This document shows, piece after piece, positions 1-9,477 of a DNA stretch of 9,636 bases (the stretch's first letter is position 1; each line of letters opens with the position of its first letter). This DNA comes from Rhodopirellula sp. (GTDB taxonomy: Bacteria; Planctomycetota; Planctomycetia; Pirellulales; Pirellulaceae), in contig PAXU01000010.1 of assembly GCA_002714565.1 (NCBI GenBank), positions 26,637-36,272 on the forward strand, given 5' to 3'. Below the pieces are notes generated by a model. The model did not search any database. It saw nothing but the letters and a program-made list of their open reading frames with translations, and was not told the origin of the DNA. The translations under genes and the position numbers were made by a program.

Positions 1-1107
1 CTTGCAGACGGTGCATACGGTCATGGTTGTGGACATCATTTGTTCGGTGTTGCCTCTGCCAGCGCTGCCATCGCAATCGCTGAACAGATCAAAGCTGGAA
101 CTATCTCCGGAACGATTCGGTTCTACGGCTGCCCGGCAGAGGAAGGTGGCAGTGCTAAAGTCTTCATGGTGCAGGATGGACTGTTTAAGGACTGCGATTC
201 CGTCCTCCATTGGCACCCGAGTAGCCAAAATGCGGCCGGCGATCGTTCGACACTTGCACGTGATGCTGTGAAGTTTCGCTTCCATGGAAAAAGTGCACAT
301 GCTGCAGGTGCGCCCGAGCAGGGACGCAGTGCTCTTGATGCGGTCGAACTAACAAATTTCGCCAGCCAGTTAATGAGAGAACATACTCCTGACAAAACTC
401 GCATTCACCATGTCATTACCTTTGGCGGTGGTGCTCCCAACGTCGTACCAGACTTTGCTGAAGTGTATTACTATGTGCGTCATCCTGATTCAGATGTCGT
501 GCGGGATCTCTACCGCCGGCTGGTCTTGTGCGCAAAAGCGGGGGCCATGGCAACCGAAACTGAATTGGAAGTTGACTTTCAAGGCGGCATTTTGGAAATC
601 CTGCCGAATAACACTCTAGCACGTGTCACCCTAAGTAATCTTCGCGAGCTGAATGACCTTCGATACGACTCGGAAGATCTGAAATTTGCTACCAGAATTC
701 AACAAACACTCGATTCTCCCTTTCCACTCGAGAGCATTCAAACGGTAGTCGATGTCAGCGGATCAATAGGAATGGGATCGACTGATGTCGGTGATGTCTC
801 ATGGGTCGTACCAACAACTGGATTTAACACTGCTTGTTTTGTGCCGGGAACTCCTGGCCATAGTTGGCAGGTTGTTGCCTGCGGAGGTACCGAAATCGCA
901 CGTAAGGGGATGAATCTCGCATCGAGAGTCCTTGCCGCTACCGCATGGGACCTATTCACCAATCCAGACTTAGTTGCTACGGCAAAAGCTGAGCATATGC
1001 AAAGAATTGGCAGTCGCCCGTACCGTAGTTTGATGCAAACTGGGCAAAAACCGCCTCTGGATTATCGAAATCCACCAAGAAAGAATAAAACCCCCCGAGA
1101 GAAGTAG
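1..1107 (+). CDS. M20-family amidohydrolase, AbgB-like (5' end outside window)
   Basis: This is a metal-dependent amidohydrolase of peptidase family M20 (M20D-like). It most resembles subunit B of p-aminobenzoyl-glutamate hydrolase, which cleaves an amide bond. The frame is open from base 1, so the gene starts before the window; a TTG at 40 is internal, because conserved sequence precedes it. Of 368 visible codons, residues 7-13 (GHGCGHH) carry the Cys/His metal-site motif, residues 45-50 (PAEEGG) the catalytic/metal Glu pair, residues 70-72 (HWH) a further metal His, and residues 284-288 (TPGHS) the final His. Residues of about 88-193 form the inserted dimerisation (lid) domain, with the typical G-K-S-A-H-A-A motif. 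About 110 N-terminal residues are probably missing if the protein has the usual length of about 480. The tail is short, basic and proline-rich. The family is seen clearly; the exact substrate is not, since related enzymes act on indole-acetyl, hippuryl or aminobenzoyl-glutamyl amides. No AbgA partner is visible downstream. Confidence 0.88.
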   Translation, partial: LADGAYGHGCGHHLFGVASASAAIAIAEQIKAGTISGTIRFYGCPAEEGGSAKVFMVQDGLFKDCDSVLHWHPSSQNAAGDRSTLARDAVKFRFHGKSAHAAGAPEQGRSALDAVELTNFASQLMREHTPDKTRIHHVITFGGGAPNVVPDFAEVYYYVRHPDSDVVRDLYRRLVLCAKAGAMATETELEVDFQGGILEILPNNTLARVTLSNLRELNDLRYDSEDLKFATRIQQTLDSPFPLESIQTVVDVSGSIGMGSTDVGDVSWVVPTTGFNTACFVPGTPGHSWQVVACGGTEIARKGMNLASRVLAATAWDLFTNPDLVATAKAEHMQRIGSRPYRSLMQTGQKPPLDYRNPPRKNKTPREK

Positions 1108-1193
1108 AATCGAAACCAAATCTATATAAGTTAGAGTGCAAACACAAAAAACACTGCTATCCAAGCACTAATAACGCTTCTCGGGGCGTTGAC

Positions 1194-1247
1194 GACTAGT
1201 GAAAATAGAAATAGTCTGAGTTGTTTGCTGCTAATATCAGCATTAGC
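1194..1247. promoter_or_regulatory. Inverted repeats upstream of the LysR gene, possible operator region
   Basis: The 182 bp gap before the LysR gene holds two perfect small dyads. One is GACTA (1194-1198) and TAGTC (1212-1216), 13 bases apart. The other is GCTAAT (1230-1235) and ATTAGC (1242-1247), 6 bases apart. LysR proteins commonly bind dyads near their own promoters, so these are candidate autoregulatory sites. Neither fits the classical T-N11-A spacing exactly, and short AT-rich dyads also arise by chance. No -10/-35 pair was convincing in the gap. Confidence 0.25.
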
Positions 1248-1289
1248 TTCTATTCAAATCATTAATTCAGACATCTATCTCGCAAGAAT

Positions 1290-2249
1290 ATGCATCTGAA
1301 GTCACTGAAAATCTACTGTGATGTTGTGCGCAAACGCAGCTTTTCGCAAGCTGCTGCTGAGAACAGCATTACACAATCAGCGGCCAGCCAAGCGGTACAT
1401 CAGCTTGAAGAGCATCTGGGAGTACAGTTATTGGACCGTTCAACACGTCCATTTGAAATGACACCGGAAGGTCAGTTGTATTACGAACGATCTCGGGAAC
1501 TATTGAAGCAATACCGAGCTTTGGAAGAAGACGTACGTAACCTTCATCGTGAAATCTCTGGACGAGTGACGGTTGCATCAATCTACTCCATTGGGTTGAG
1601 CTCAATGAAGTACTATGTCGATCAATTCCACCGAATGAACCCACATGCGGAGATTCAACTGGAATACCATCATCCAGAGCAGGTATATACGGCCGTTGAA
1701 AACGGACAAGCGAATATAGGATTGGTGAGTTATCCAAGATCCAGTCGTGCTGTCAAGGTAATCCCGTGGCGTGAAGAGCGAATGGTCGCGGTATTCTCAA
1801 GACACCATCCTCTGGCAAACAGAGAGCATGTCTCGATTACCGAATTGGGAGATTTTGCAATGGTCGGTTTCGATGAGAATCTTCGGATCCGGCAGGAGAT
1901 CAACAAGTTGATGTCCAATTACGGTGTGATTCCAAACGTGGTAATGGAGTTTGACAACATCGAGATGCTCAAGCGAGCGATCGAAATTAATGAGGGTGTC
2001 AGTTTGCTCCCGCAGCCTCACGTTGAACGCGAAGTAGCCAGCGGCACACTTTGCACTGCACAAATCGAAGGTCCACCTGTTGTACGACCTATCGGGATCA
2101 TACACAGACGATCACCACAACTTAGCGAAACGACTGCCCGATTTATCGAACTCTTGCTCGGCGATGAACAGCAGCAAAGTAGTCATGCTGTTTCGTCTGC
2201 ACCGGCAACACCAATTGAAGCACCAATCGTGGGTGTAGAAGCACACTGA
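1290..2249 (+). CDS. LysR-family transcriptional regulator, possible regulator of gltBD
   Basis: This is a DNA-binding regulator of the LysR type, 319 residues, cytoplasmic. Residues of about 3-60 form the winged helix-turn-helix, with the family pattern S-F-S-Q-A-A-A followed by Q-S-A-A-S-Q-A-V-H-Q-L-E. A linker helix follows (about 60-87), then the periplasmic-binding-like effector domain (about 90-290). The overall look is CysL/CbbR-like. The last 29 residues (from about 291) are a Gln/Ser/Ala/Pro-rich tail beyond the usual LysR end, probably disordered. The ATG at 1290 places the helix-turn-helix at the very N-terminus, as normal for the family; no clear Shine-Dalgarno sequence precedes it. 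It sits 64 bp upstream of gltB in the same direction. In Bacillus subtilis the LysR protein GltC activates gltAB in response to 2-oxoglutarate and glutamate; a similar role here is inferred from position only. The effector cannot be read from the sequence. Confidence 0.92.
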   Translation: MHLKSLKIYCDVVRKRSFSQAAAENSITQSAASQAVHQLEEHLGVQLLDRSTRPFEMTPEGQLYYERSRELLKQYRALEEDVRNLHREISGRVTVASIYSIGLSSMKYYVDQFHRMNPHAEIQLEYHHPEQVYTAVENGQANIGLVSYPRSSRAVKVIPWREERMVAVFSRHHPLANREHVSITELGDFAMVGFDENLRIRQEINKLMSNYGVIPNVVMEFDNIEMLKRAIEINEGVSLLPQPHVEREVASGTLCTAQIEGPPVVRPIGIIHRRSPQLSETTARFIELLLGDEQQQSSHAVSSAPATPIEAPIVGVEAH

Positions 2250-2313
2250 ATTTACACACAGGGGCATAGCTCCCAACGACTAGATAACAACATAGATAGG
2301 CTTTTTAGATCGA

Positions 2314-5300
2314 ATGACTAAACAAGTACAGTACGGATATCCTGAGAAGCAGGGGCTTTATGACCCCGCTAACGAAAAGGAAAACTGTGGCGTCGGTTTC
2401 GTAGCGCACATTAAGGGCGAGCGAAACCACCAGATCGTTCTGGATGCATATGACATCCTGCTAGCGATGGACCATCGCGGCGCATGCGGTTGCGAATCAA
2501 ACACCGGTGACGGTGCCGGCATTATGACAGCGCTACCACATGAGTTTCTGGCTCGCGTTGCCAAAGATGAGTTAGGCGTTGAGTTACCCGAGGCAGGTAA
2601 ATTCGGCGCTGGAATCGTGTTCCTACCAACAGACGAGCAGGAACGTGCTAAATGCAAGGAAACAATAGAACGCATTATTCAAGAGCAAGGGCAAACGCTG
2701 GTCGGTTGGCGAACCGTACCCGTTGATCCTGAAGGTGCCGACATTGGACCAACAGCCCTATCTGCAATGCCTCACATTGAGCAACTAATCATCGCTGCTG
2801 GCGAAGGACTTGAGGGTGATGCATTTGAACGCAAGCTGTACATGATTCGCAAGGTCGCCAGTCGCGACTTGCGGGGAGATCACTCGTTGCAGCAGCGCCT
2901 GCTGTTTTACGTTTGCAGCTTGTCGACCAAAGTGATCATCTACAAGGGTATGTTGACCACGTCACAGCTACTGCCATTCTTCACTGACTTATCGTGCGAA
3001 GACTACACTACTCACCTGGCAATGGTGCACTCGCGATTTTCAACCAACACGTTTCCAAGTTGGGATCGGGCACAGCCATGCCGATTCATGTCGCACAACG
3101 GCGAAATCAACACGATGCGGGGCAACATCAACTGGATGCGCGCTCGTGAAGGTGTGGTAAAGAGCGATCTATTTGGTGATGAGCTAAGCGAGCTTTTCCC
3201 AATCATGGAACCGGACTGCAGCGACTCCGGCAATTTCGACAATGCACTAGAATTCCTGCTGATGAGCGGCCGCACACTGCAGGAATCAGTCATGATGATG
3301 ATTCCGGAAGCCTGGCAGAAACATGAAACCATGTCCGAAGCACGCCGTGCTTTCTATGAATATCACAGCTGCTTGCTTGAGCCATGGGACGGTCCGGCTT
3401 CGATTGTCTTTACCGATGGAAAATACATCGGCGCTGTATTAGACCGAAACGGATTACGTCCAAGCCGTTTCTATATCACCCATGACGACCGTGTCATCAT
3501 GGCAAGTGAAGTCGGCGTACTCAAAGTTGATCCGGCCAACGTCAAATCCAAGGGCCGACTGCAACCAGGGAGAATGTTTCTGGTCGACTTCGATGAAGGT
3601 CGACTGGTTCCCAACGATGAATTAAAGGATACATTCTCCGGCCGTCAGCCATATGCGGATTGGTTAAAAGACCACCGCGTTGAACTCAGTGACATTGCAT
3701 TGGATGGTGACAACAAGCAATTCGATCAGGAAACGCTGATCAAACGCATGCAGGCATTCGGCTACACGCAGGAAACCATGCAATTCATGCTTATCCCGAT
3801 GATTCATCAGCAGCGTGATCCCATTGGTTCAATGGGCAATGATGCCGCCATTGCATGTTTGAGTGATAAGCCACGCCTGATTTATGACTATTTCAAACAA
3901 TTGTTCGCACAGGTGACGAATCCGGCGATCGACTCCATTCGTGAAGACATTATCATGTCACTCGAATGCTATATCGGTCCTGAACAAAACCTACTTGAAA
4001 CCACGGCGGAGCATGCAAATCGCCTCCTAATACCTCATCCGATTCTCACGAATGAGGAGATGGCAGCCATTAAGAGCATGGATCATAAGGGCTGGAAGTC
4101 AAAGATTATTGACATCACTTATCCACGCTCTGAAGGCACAGCCGGTCTGACAGCTGCGCTCGATCGCATCTGTACCGAAGCAGAGCAGGCAATTGATGAT
4201 GGTTACAGCATCGTCGTTCTCTCGGATCGCGCTATTTCAGCACAGCAAGTACCCATTAGCTCGTTGCTCGCGTGCGGGTCACTGCACCACCATCTCGTGA
4301 AGCAGGCCAAACGTACACGAATCGGTGTCGTCCTTGAATCCGGCGAAGCAAGAGAAGTGCATCATCATTGTCTTCTTGTTGGGTATGGTGCGGACGGCAT
4401 CAATCCTTACCTTGGATTTGAATCGCTGTGGCAAGCTCGTCGCGATGGCTTAATCGATGAAGAATTGTATAGTAGCGACGAAAAGCTGGTGGCTCAGTAC
4501 AAGAAGAGTGTCGCCAAAGGTATTCTTAAAGTGATGGGCAAGATGGGTATTTCAACCCTGCAATCCTACAAAGGCGCACAGATTTTTGAAGCGGTTGGAT
4601 TGAAAGACGAAGTGGTGGATCGCTGTTTCGTTGGCACAGCCAGCCGTATTCAAGGTGTCGACTTTGAAGTATTGGCTACCGAAAGTCTGCGACGTCATGC
4701 TCTGGGCTATCCAGAAGATACGAAAGACTACTTACCTGTCCTTCCTAACCCGGGTGAATTTCATTGGCGTGCAGAAGGTGAGCGGCACGCCTGGGATCCG
4801 CAGAGTATCGCAGATATCCAGATGGCCGCACGTGGCAATGATGAACAGGCTTACTGGCGATTCTCAAATCACATCAATGAAGACGCCAAGGTACGTTGTA
4901 CACTTCGCGGTCTGTTGAAACTCAAAGAAGGTGCCAATGGTGGCCCCATTCCAATCGAAGAAGTTGAAGAGGCAAAAGAAATCGTTAAACGGTTCTGTAC
5001 CGGTGCGATGAGCTTCGGCTCGATTTCAGCTGAATCCCATGAAACGCTCGCCATTGCGATGAATCGCCTTGGCGGTAAGAGCAATACAGGTGAGGGCGGG
5101 GAAGATCCAGTCCGATTTGAACCGCTTGAGAATGGTGATTCGAAACGCTCGGCCATTAAGCAGGTTGCATCCGGGCGTTTTGGTGTCACGATCAACTATC
5201 TGACCAATGCGGATGAACTCCAGATTAAAATTTCGCAAGGCGCTAAGCCAGGTGAGGGTGGAGAGCTACCAGGCCGAAAGGTCGATGAGAACATCGCTCG

Positions 5301-6885
5301 CATCCGTTATTCAACTCCGGGCGTTGGTTTAATCAGCCCACCGCCTCACCACGATATCTATTCGATTGAAGACCTTGCTCAGCTGATCCATGACCTCAAG
5401 AATGCTAATCCGTCAGCTCGCATAAGCGTAAAACTCGTTTCTGAAGTGGGTGTTGGCACGATTGCTGCTGGAGTGGCCAAAGCACATGCAGATCACATCC
5501 TGATTTCCGGTGATACTGGAGGTACGGGGGCTTCACCGCTTACGAGCATCAAGCATGCGGGTCTACCCTGGGAATTGGGGATCGCGGAAACACACCAGAC
5601 ACTTGTCCTTAATGACTTACGCAGCCGAACCGTTCTTCAAACCGACGGTGGACTAAAGACTGGGCGTGATGTCGTTATTGCAGCGCTACTTGGAGCAGAA
5701 GAAATGGGCTTCTCAACAGCTCCACTCATTACGCTCGGCTGTATCATGATGCGAAAGTGCCACTTGAACACGTGTCCGGTCGGCATTGCTACTCAAGATC
5801 CCGAACTTCGCGAGAAGTTTACGGGCAAACCCGAGCACGCAGTAAATTACCTGTTCATGGTCGCGGAAGAGGCACGCCAACTTATGGCAAAACTCGGATT
5901 CCGCACCATGAACGAAATGGTCGGTCGTGTTGATTGCCTTGAAACGGAAGAGGCCATCAAGCACTGGAAATCCGATGGTCTTGATTTAACTTCGCTCCTG
6001 ACACCGATCGAACTGCCCCACGACGATGTTGGTGTGTACTGTTCCATTGCACAGGATCACGGTCTTGAGCTCGCACTGGATAACCAGTTACTTGAATTAG
6101 CCAAACCAGCGTTGGCAGACGGTACGCAGGTAAACATCGAACTTCCAATCGTAAATACTAACCGCACCGTCGGCACCATTCTCAGCCACAACATCGCCAA
6201 GAAGTGGGGTGCGGATTGTCTGCCCGATGGTACGGTCAACATCAAGTTCAATGGCTCTGCCGGTCAAAGCGTCGGAGCATTCCTCGCCAAAGGAGTTACG
6301 ATCGAACTCGAAGGCGATGCGAATGACTATGTAGGAAAAGGGCTTTCCGGAGGAAGAGTCATTATCTATCCACCGAAAGTCAGTAGCTTTACTGCCGAAG
6401 AAAACATCATCGTTGGTAATGTCGTACTTTACGGTGCAACCAGTGGTGAAGCCTTCTTCCGAGGCCGCGCAGCAGAACGATTCTGCGTGCGGAACAGTGG
6501 CGCCCATGCTGTCATTGAAGGAGTCGGCGATCACGGTTGCGAATACATGACCGGTGGCCGTGTAGTCATTCTTGGCGAAACCGGACGCAACTTTGCAGCA
6601 GGCATGTCCGGGGGCGTTGCTTATATCCTTGATCGGGACGGCGACTTCAACATGAACTGCAATCTCGGCATGGTGGAATTGGAAGCAGTCGTCGAACAGG
6701 AAGATATTGATGAACTGAAGGGGCTTATCGAAAAGCACCAGCAGTACACCGATTCAGCTGTTGCCAAAGATGTACTTGAAAACTGGGATGCAACCTTGCC
6801 ACAGTTCGTAAAGGTCATGCCCACGGATTACAAACGCGTGTTGCTTGAACGTAAACAGCAGCAAGAGCAAGCAACATCCAGCTAG
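2314..6885 (+). CDS. gltB: Glutamate synthase large (alpha) subunit
   Basis: This is the large subunit of glutamate synthase (GOGAT). It hydrolyses glutamine, tunnels the ammonia and makes glutamate from 2-oxoglutarate. At 1523 residues it has full family length. The class II glutamine amidotransferase domain begins at Cys25 (ENCGVGF), so the first 24 residues are a likely propeptide removed to free the nucleophile; S260-H-N-G-E264 is the conserved N-G-E region. The central domain spans about 480-790, with P-I-G-S-M-G-N-D near 503. The FMN/synthase domain (about 870-1250) contains [11 protein letters not shown] from 897, TGGTGASP near 1070, and the 3Fe-4S ligands Cys1143, Cys1149 and Cys1154 in the pattern C-x5-C-H-x3-C. 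The C-terminal GXGXG beta-helix domain (about 1260-1480) shows repeated Gly-Gly-Arg-Val turns near 1345 and 1415. All key residues are present and no frameshift is seen. The start ATG has no clear Shine-Dalgarno sequence. gltD follows after 71 bp, with no terminator between them. Confidence 0.98.
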   Translation: MTKQVQYGYPEKQGLYDPANEKENCGVGFVAHIKGERNHQIVLDAYDILLAMDHRGACGCESNTGDGAGIMTALPHEFLARVAKDELGVELPEAGKFGAGIVFLPTDEQERAKCKETIERIIQEQGQTLVGWRTVPVDPEGADIGPTALSAMPHIEQLIIAAGEGLEGDAFERKLYMIRKVASRDLRGDHSLQQRLLFYVCSLSTKVIIYKGMLTTSQLLPFFTDLSCEDYTTHLAMVHSRFSTNTFPSWDRAQPCRFMSHNGEINTMRGNINWMRAREGVVKSDLFGDELSELFPIMEPDCSDSGNFDNALEFLLMSGRTLQESVMMMIPEAWQKHETMSEARRAFYEYHSCLLEPWDGPASIVFTDGKYIGAVLDRNGLRPSRFYITHDDRVIMASEVGVLKVDPANVKSKGRLQPGRMFLVDFDEGRLVPNDELKDTFSGRQPYADWLKDHRVELSDIALDGDNKQFDQETLIKRMQAFGYTQETMQFMLIPMIHQQRDPIGSMGNDAAIACLSDKPRLIYDYFKQLFAQVTNPAIDSIREDIIMSLECYIGPEQNLLETTAEHANRLLIPHPILTNEEMAAIKSMDHKGWKSKIIDITYPRSEGTAGLTAALDRICTEAEQAIDDGYSIVVLSDRAISAQQVPISSLLACGSLHHHLVKQAKRTRIGVVLESGEAREVHHHCLLVGYGADGINPYLGFESLWQARRDGLIDEELYSSDEKLVAQYKKSVAKGILKVMGKMGISTLQSYKGAQIFEAVGLKDEVVDRCFVGTASRIQGVDFEVLATESLRRHALGYPEDTKDYLPVLPNPGEFHWRAEGERHAWDPQSIADIQMAARGNDEQAYWRFSNHINEDAKVRCTLRGLLKLKEGANGGPIPIEEVEEAKEIVKRFCTGAMSFGSISAESHETLAIAMNRLGGKSNTGEGGEDPVRFEPLENGDSKRSAIKQVASGRFGVTINYLTNADELQIKISQGAKPGEGGELPGRKVDENIARIRYSTPGVGLISPPPHHDIYSIEDLAQLIHDLKNANPSARISVKLVSEVGVGTIAAGVAKAHADHILISGDTGGTGASPLTSIKHAGLPWELGIAETHQTLVLNDLRSRTVLQTDGGLKTGRDVVIAALLGAEEMGFSTAPLITLGCIMMRKCHLNTCPVGIATQDPELREKFTGKPEHAVNYLFMVAEEARQLMAKLGFRTMNEMVGRVDCLETEEAIKHWKSDGLDLTSLLTPIELPHDDVGVYCSIAQDHGLELALDNQLLELAKPALADGTQVNIELPIVNTNRTVGTILSHNIAKKWGADCLPDGTVNIKFNGSAGQSVGAFLAKGVTIELEGDANDYVGKGLSGGRVIIYPPKVSSFTAEENIIVGNVVLYGATSGEAFFRGRAAERFCVRNSGAHAVIEGVGDHGCEYMTGGRVVILGETGRNFAAGMSGGVAYILDRDGDFNMNCNLGMVELEAVVEQEDIDELKGLIEKHQQYTDSAVAKDVLENWDATLPQFVKVMPTDYKRVLLERKQQQEQATSS

Positions 6886-6956
6886 TCGCAGAAACCTGCT
6901 GAAAAATCACAAACACACATATCAAAAAACAGACAGAACAGTAGAAGTAAAACGAA

Positions 6957-8462
6957 ATGGGAAAACCAACAGGTTTTAAAGAATTCGAACGCGAGACAGT
7001 TCCATACCGTCTACCTTTAGTACGGATAGAGGACTTCGACGAGATTTACACTGATCCAGATGAAGACCACCTGAAAACTCAGGGTGCCAGGTGTATGGAC
7101 TGTGGAGTACCATTTTGCCAGTCCACCACGGGCTGCCCGATAGACAACCTCATCCCTGAATGGAATGACCTCGTCTATAACGGCCGCTGGCGTGATGCAT
7201 TGGACCGACTCCATAAGACAAACAATTTTCCGGAGTTTACCGGACGCGCATGTCCCGCTCCATGTGAAGGCGCCTGTGTTCTCGGGATTACAAATCCGGC
7301 AGTCACCATCAAGAACATCGAAAATGCGATCGTTGACCGTGGGTGGTCAGAAGGCTGGATTACCGCTGAACCACCGGAAATTCGCACTGGAAAATCTGTA
7401 GCCATTATCGGAAGCGGTCCGGCGGGCCTTGCAGCAGCAGATCAGCTAAATAGCGTAGGCCACAATGTGACTGTCTATGAACGTGCTGATCGGATCGGCG
7501 GTCTACTCATGTACGGTATCCCGAACATGAAACTCGATAAGGGAGTGGTACAACGCCGACTCGACAAAATGGCCGATGAAGGTGTTCAGTTCAAGACAGG
7601 CGTAAATGTCGGTGAAGATATCTCTGCCAAAGAACTACTTGATACAAACGATGCTGTTCTTCTTGCAACCGGTGCAACAAATCCTCGAAACCTCAATGTA
7701 CCAGGACGTGAACTCAACGGAGTTCACTTTGCAATGGATTTCTTAACTGCCAACACAAAGAGCCTTCTGGATAGCAAGCACGAGGATGGAAACTACATCA
7801 ATGCAGAAGGTAAAAAGGTTGTTGTAATCGGCGGTGGAGATACTGGAACGGACTGTATTGGAACTTCATTACGACACGGCGCAACATCCATTGTCAATTT
7901 GGAAATCGTCCCGCAACCACCCGAGTCACGTGCACCAAACAATCCATGGCCACAGTGGCCACGAATTTTCAGAGTGGACTATGGTCATGCAGAAGTTGCT
8001 GAAAAATTCGGATCTGATCCTCGCGAGTACTGCGTTGAAACGACTGAGTTCATTGGTGATGACTCCGGAAATCTAAAGGCACTTAAGATCGTTGAAGTTG
8101 ATTGGTCAAAGCCTCAGGAAAATGGACCGCCCTTCACTCGAGTTGAAGGTACTGAAAAAGTTATCGAAGCAGATCTCGCATTCCTCGCTATGGGTTTTCT
8201 TGGACCAGAACAATACGTCCTCGGATCACTCGATGATCTGGATTTGGATCAGCGTAGCAACTATCAGGCAGAACATGGCGAATTCACTACGAGCATCGAC
8301 GGCGTATTTGCTGCTGGCGATTGCCGACGGGGACAATCGCTTGTAGTTTGGGCCATCAACGAAGGACGGGGAGCTGCTCGAGCAATTGACAAATACCTGA
8401 TGGGTACGTCGATGTTACCCGCGCCAGGAGTCTCGCAAGGCAGCGCTCTAAATCCTGCATAG
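6957..8462 (+). CDS. gltD: Glutamate synthase small (beta) subunit, NAD(P)H-oxidising
   Basis: This is the small subunit of glutamate synthase. It oxidises NAD(P)H on FAD and passes electrons through Fe-S clusters to the FMN site of GltB. At 501 residues it is close to the usual 480-500. The N-terminal Fe-S region holds Cys46, Cys49, Cys54 and Cys60, then Cys99, Cys103 and Cys107 ([10 protein letters not shown]), the compact spacing seen in Bacillus and plant-type enzymes rather than the longer E. coli form. The FAD-binding Rossmann motif GSGPAG is at 152-157, the NAD(P)H-binding GGGDTG at 292-297, and the C-terminal FAD motif GVFAAGDC at 449-456. The ATG at 6957 gives the typical MGKPTGF start; only a weak purine-rich stretch precedes it. 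The tail of about 15 residues is unconserved in appearance. Whether NADH or NADPH is preferred was not determined. It lies in one apparent unit with gltB. Confidence 0.97.
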   Translation: MGKPTGFKEFERETVPYRLPLVRIEDFDEIYTDPDEDHLKTQGARCMDCGVPFCQSTTGCPIDNLIPEWNDLVYNGRWRDALDRLHKTNNFPEFTGRACPAPCEGACVLGITNPAVTIKNIENAIVDRGWSEGWITAEPPEIRTGKSVAIIGSGPAGLAAADQLNSVGHNVTVYERADRIGGLLMYGIPNMKLDKGVVQRRLDKMADEGVQFKTGVNVGEDISAKELLDTNDAVLLATGATNPRNLNVPGRELNGVHFAMDFLTANTKSLLDSKHEDGNYINAEGKKVVVIGGGDTGTDCIGTSLRHGATSIVNLEIVPQPPESRAPNNPWPQWPRIFRVDYGHAEVAEKFGSDPREYCVETTEFIGDDSGNLKALKIVEVDWSKPQENGPPFTRVEGTEKVIEADLAFLAMGFLGPEQYVLGSLDDLDLDQRSNYQAEHGEFTTSIDGVFAAGDCRRGQSLVVWAINEGRGAARAIDKYLMGTSMLPAPGVSQGSALNPA

Positions 8463-8532
8463 CTCTGAACCGGTAATTATGATGAATCGTATTACTAACC
8501 AAGTGCCAGCGAATTAGCGACATATACCTCTC

Positions 8533-8537
8533 AGGAA
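8533..8537 (+). promoter_or_regulatory. Ribosome binding site deciding a GTG start
   Basis: AGGAA lies 7 bases before the GTG at 8545. An in-frame TAG at 8515-8517 closes the frame upstream, and no other plausible start codon lies between, so the GTG is the supported start of the ABC ATPase gene. Confidence 0.6.
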
Positions 8538-8544
8538 TTACTTC

Positions 8545-9477
8545 GTGGACCCTATCATCTCTCTCCGGTCGATCACGAAGCGGTATCACACCGGACATCT
8601 GGCACTAAACGACGTGTCACTGGAGATTCCAAGCGGACTGACCGGCATGCTAGGCCCAAACGGTGCCGGTAAGAGTACCATGATCAAGATCCTTCTTGGT
8701 CTGTTAAAACCATCGAGCGGTTCAGGTGAAGTCCTCGGAATCCCGCTAGACAAGGATCAAGTAAAAATCCGGAGTTTGGTAGGGTACATGCCTGAAGATG
8801 ATTGTTACATCGAGGGCATCAGCGGCGTGGAGATGGTTCAATTCGCTGCCCAACTAAATGGCTATACACGCACTGAATCACTTAGACGTGCACACGAAGT
8901 TCTTGATTTTTGCGGAATGGAACAAGAGCGATATCGACCGGCAGATACATATAGCACGGGGATGCGGCAAAAACTGAAGTTCGCACAGGCCATCGTGCAT
9001 GACCCGCAATTGCTCATTTTGGATGAACCCACCTCGGGGCTTGATCCTGGTGAACGGCAATTGATGTTGAGACGAATCAAACAACTAAGTGAACGACTCG
9101 ATATGTCTGTGTTTATCTGTACTCATATACTGCCTGATGTTCAGGATACGTGCGATTACGTCGTGGTGATTGCCGCCGGGGAAGTGCGAGCTGCAGATAC
9201 CGTTGAGACGCTACAATCACCCCCAAGTCCTTCGGTGGAGGTATCGGTTATCGGTAACATCGAAGACTTTCAACGCATTGTCAATTCCAACGGTTATGTA
9301 ACGGTAACCAATGCCAACAACTCTCTTACGGTTGTTGGAAATGACTTGATTGACAGTAATAAGATGTGGCACTGGGCGACCGAAGCAGGTGTCTCCATCT
9401 CATCACTCACGCCTACCCGTCAATCGCTTGATCAGATATTCCTTCAGGTCATCTCGGAGGAAGATCATGCCAATTAA
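8545..9477 (+). CDS. ABC transporter ATP-binding protein (ABC-2 type exporter class)
   Basis: This is the nucleotide-binding subunit of an ABC-2 type transporter, 310 residues, working at the inner face of the cytoplasmic membrane with the membrane protein encoded next. Walker A is at 37-45 (GPNGAGKST). The Q-loop position carries Glu84 (G-Y-M-P-E-D) in place of Gln, as is common in this subfamily. The signature is YSTGM at 136-140 instead of LSGGQ. Walker B ends in Asp160 with catalytic Glu161 (LDEPTSGLDP), and the H-loop is His194. Residues of about 220-310 form the extra C-terminal domain usual for ABC-2 ATPases of the CcmA/NatA kind. The start is GTG, set by the AGGAA site and the upstream stop. 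The gap to gltD is 82 bp without a visible terminator, so read-through from gltBD is possible. The transported substrate cannot be told from the sequence. Confidence 0.95.
   Translation: MDPIISLRSITKRYHTGHLALNDVSLEIPSGLTGMLGPNGAGKSTMIKILLGLLKPSSGSGEVLGIPLDKDQVKIRSLVGYMPEDDCYIEGISGVEMVQFAAQLNGYTRTESLRRAHEVLDFCGMEQERYRPADTYSTGMRQKLKFAQAIVHDPQLLILDEPTSGLDPGERQLMLRRIKQLSERLDMSVFICTHILPDVQDTCDYVVVIAAGEVRAADTVETLQSPPSPSVEVSVIGNIEDFQRIVNSNGYVTVTNANNSLTVVGNDLIDSNKMWHWATEAGVSISSLTPTRQSLDQIFLQVISEEDHAN
9456..9461 (+). promoter_or_regulatory. Strong ribosome binding site of the permease, inside the ABC ATPase gene
   Basis: GGAGGA lies 5 bases before the ATG at 9467, within the last codons of the ATPase gene. 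It is the clearest Shine-Dalgarno sequence in the window and fixes the permease start. Its place just ahead of the overlapping stop and start suggests coupled translation of the two transporter subunits. Confidence 0.75.

Noticed and set aside
1093..1190. Possible terminator after the amidohydrolase: AACGC (1173-1177) and GCGTT (1186-1190) around an 8-base loop, plus CCCCGAGA (1093-1100) complementary to TCTCGGGG (1179-1186)
   Set aside because: The hairpin stem is only 5 bp with no T-run after it, and the longer pairing is over 75 bases apart, so neither makes a convincing terminator.
2251..2313. TTTACA at 2251-2256 as a -35 box for gltB
   Set aside because: No acceptable -10 box lies 16-18 bases downstream; the AT-rich hexamers start at 2281 or later, too far away.
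6097..6738. A 213-codon open frame on the minus strand, within gltB
   Set aside because: It lies wholly inside the well-conserved GXGXG domain coding region of gltB, has no recognisable domain, and is best explained as a shadow of the plus-strand codon pattern.
6887..6898. Small GCAG-AAAC-CTGC hairpin between gltB and gltD
   Set aside because: The stem is only 4 bp and no T-run follows, so there is no sign that it separates gltB from gltD transcription.
8479..8517. Tiny reading frame ATGATG... of 12 codons between gltD and the ABC ATPase
   Set aside because: It has no ribosome binding site or recognisable content, and a frame of this length is expected by chance.
8794..8964. Glu84 in the Q-loop and STGM signature of the ABC ATPase as possible signs of an inactive enzyme
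   Set aside because: G-Y-x-P-E and S-T-G-M variants are common in ABC-2 type ATPases, and Walker A, Walker B with its Glu, and the H-loop are intact.
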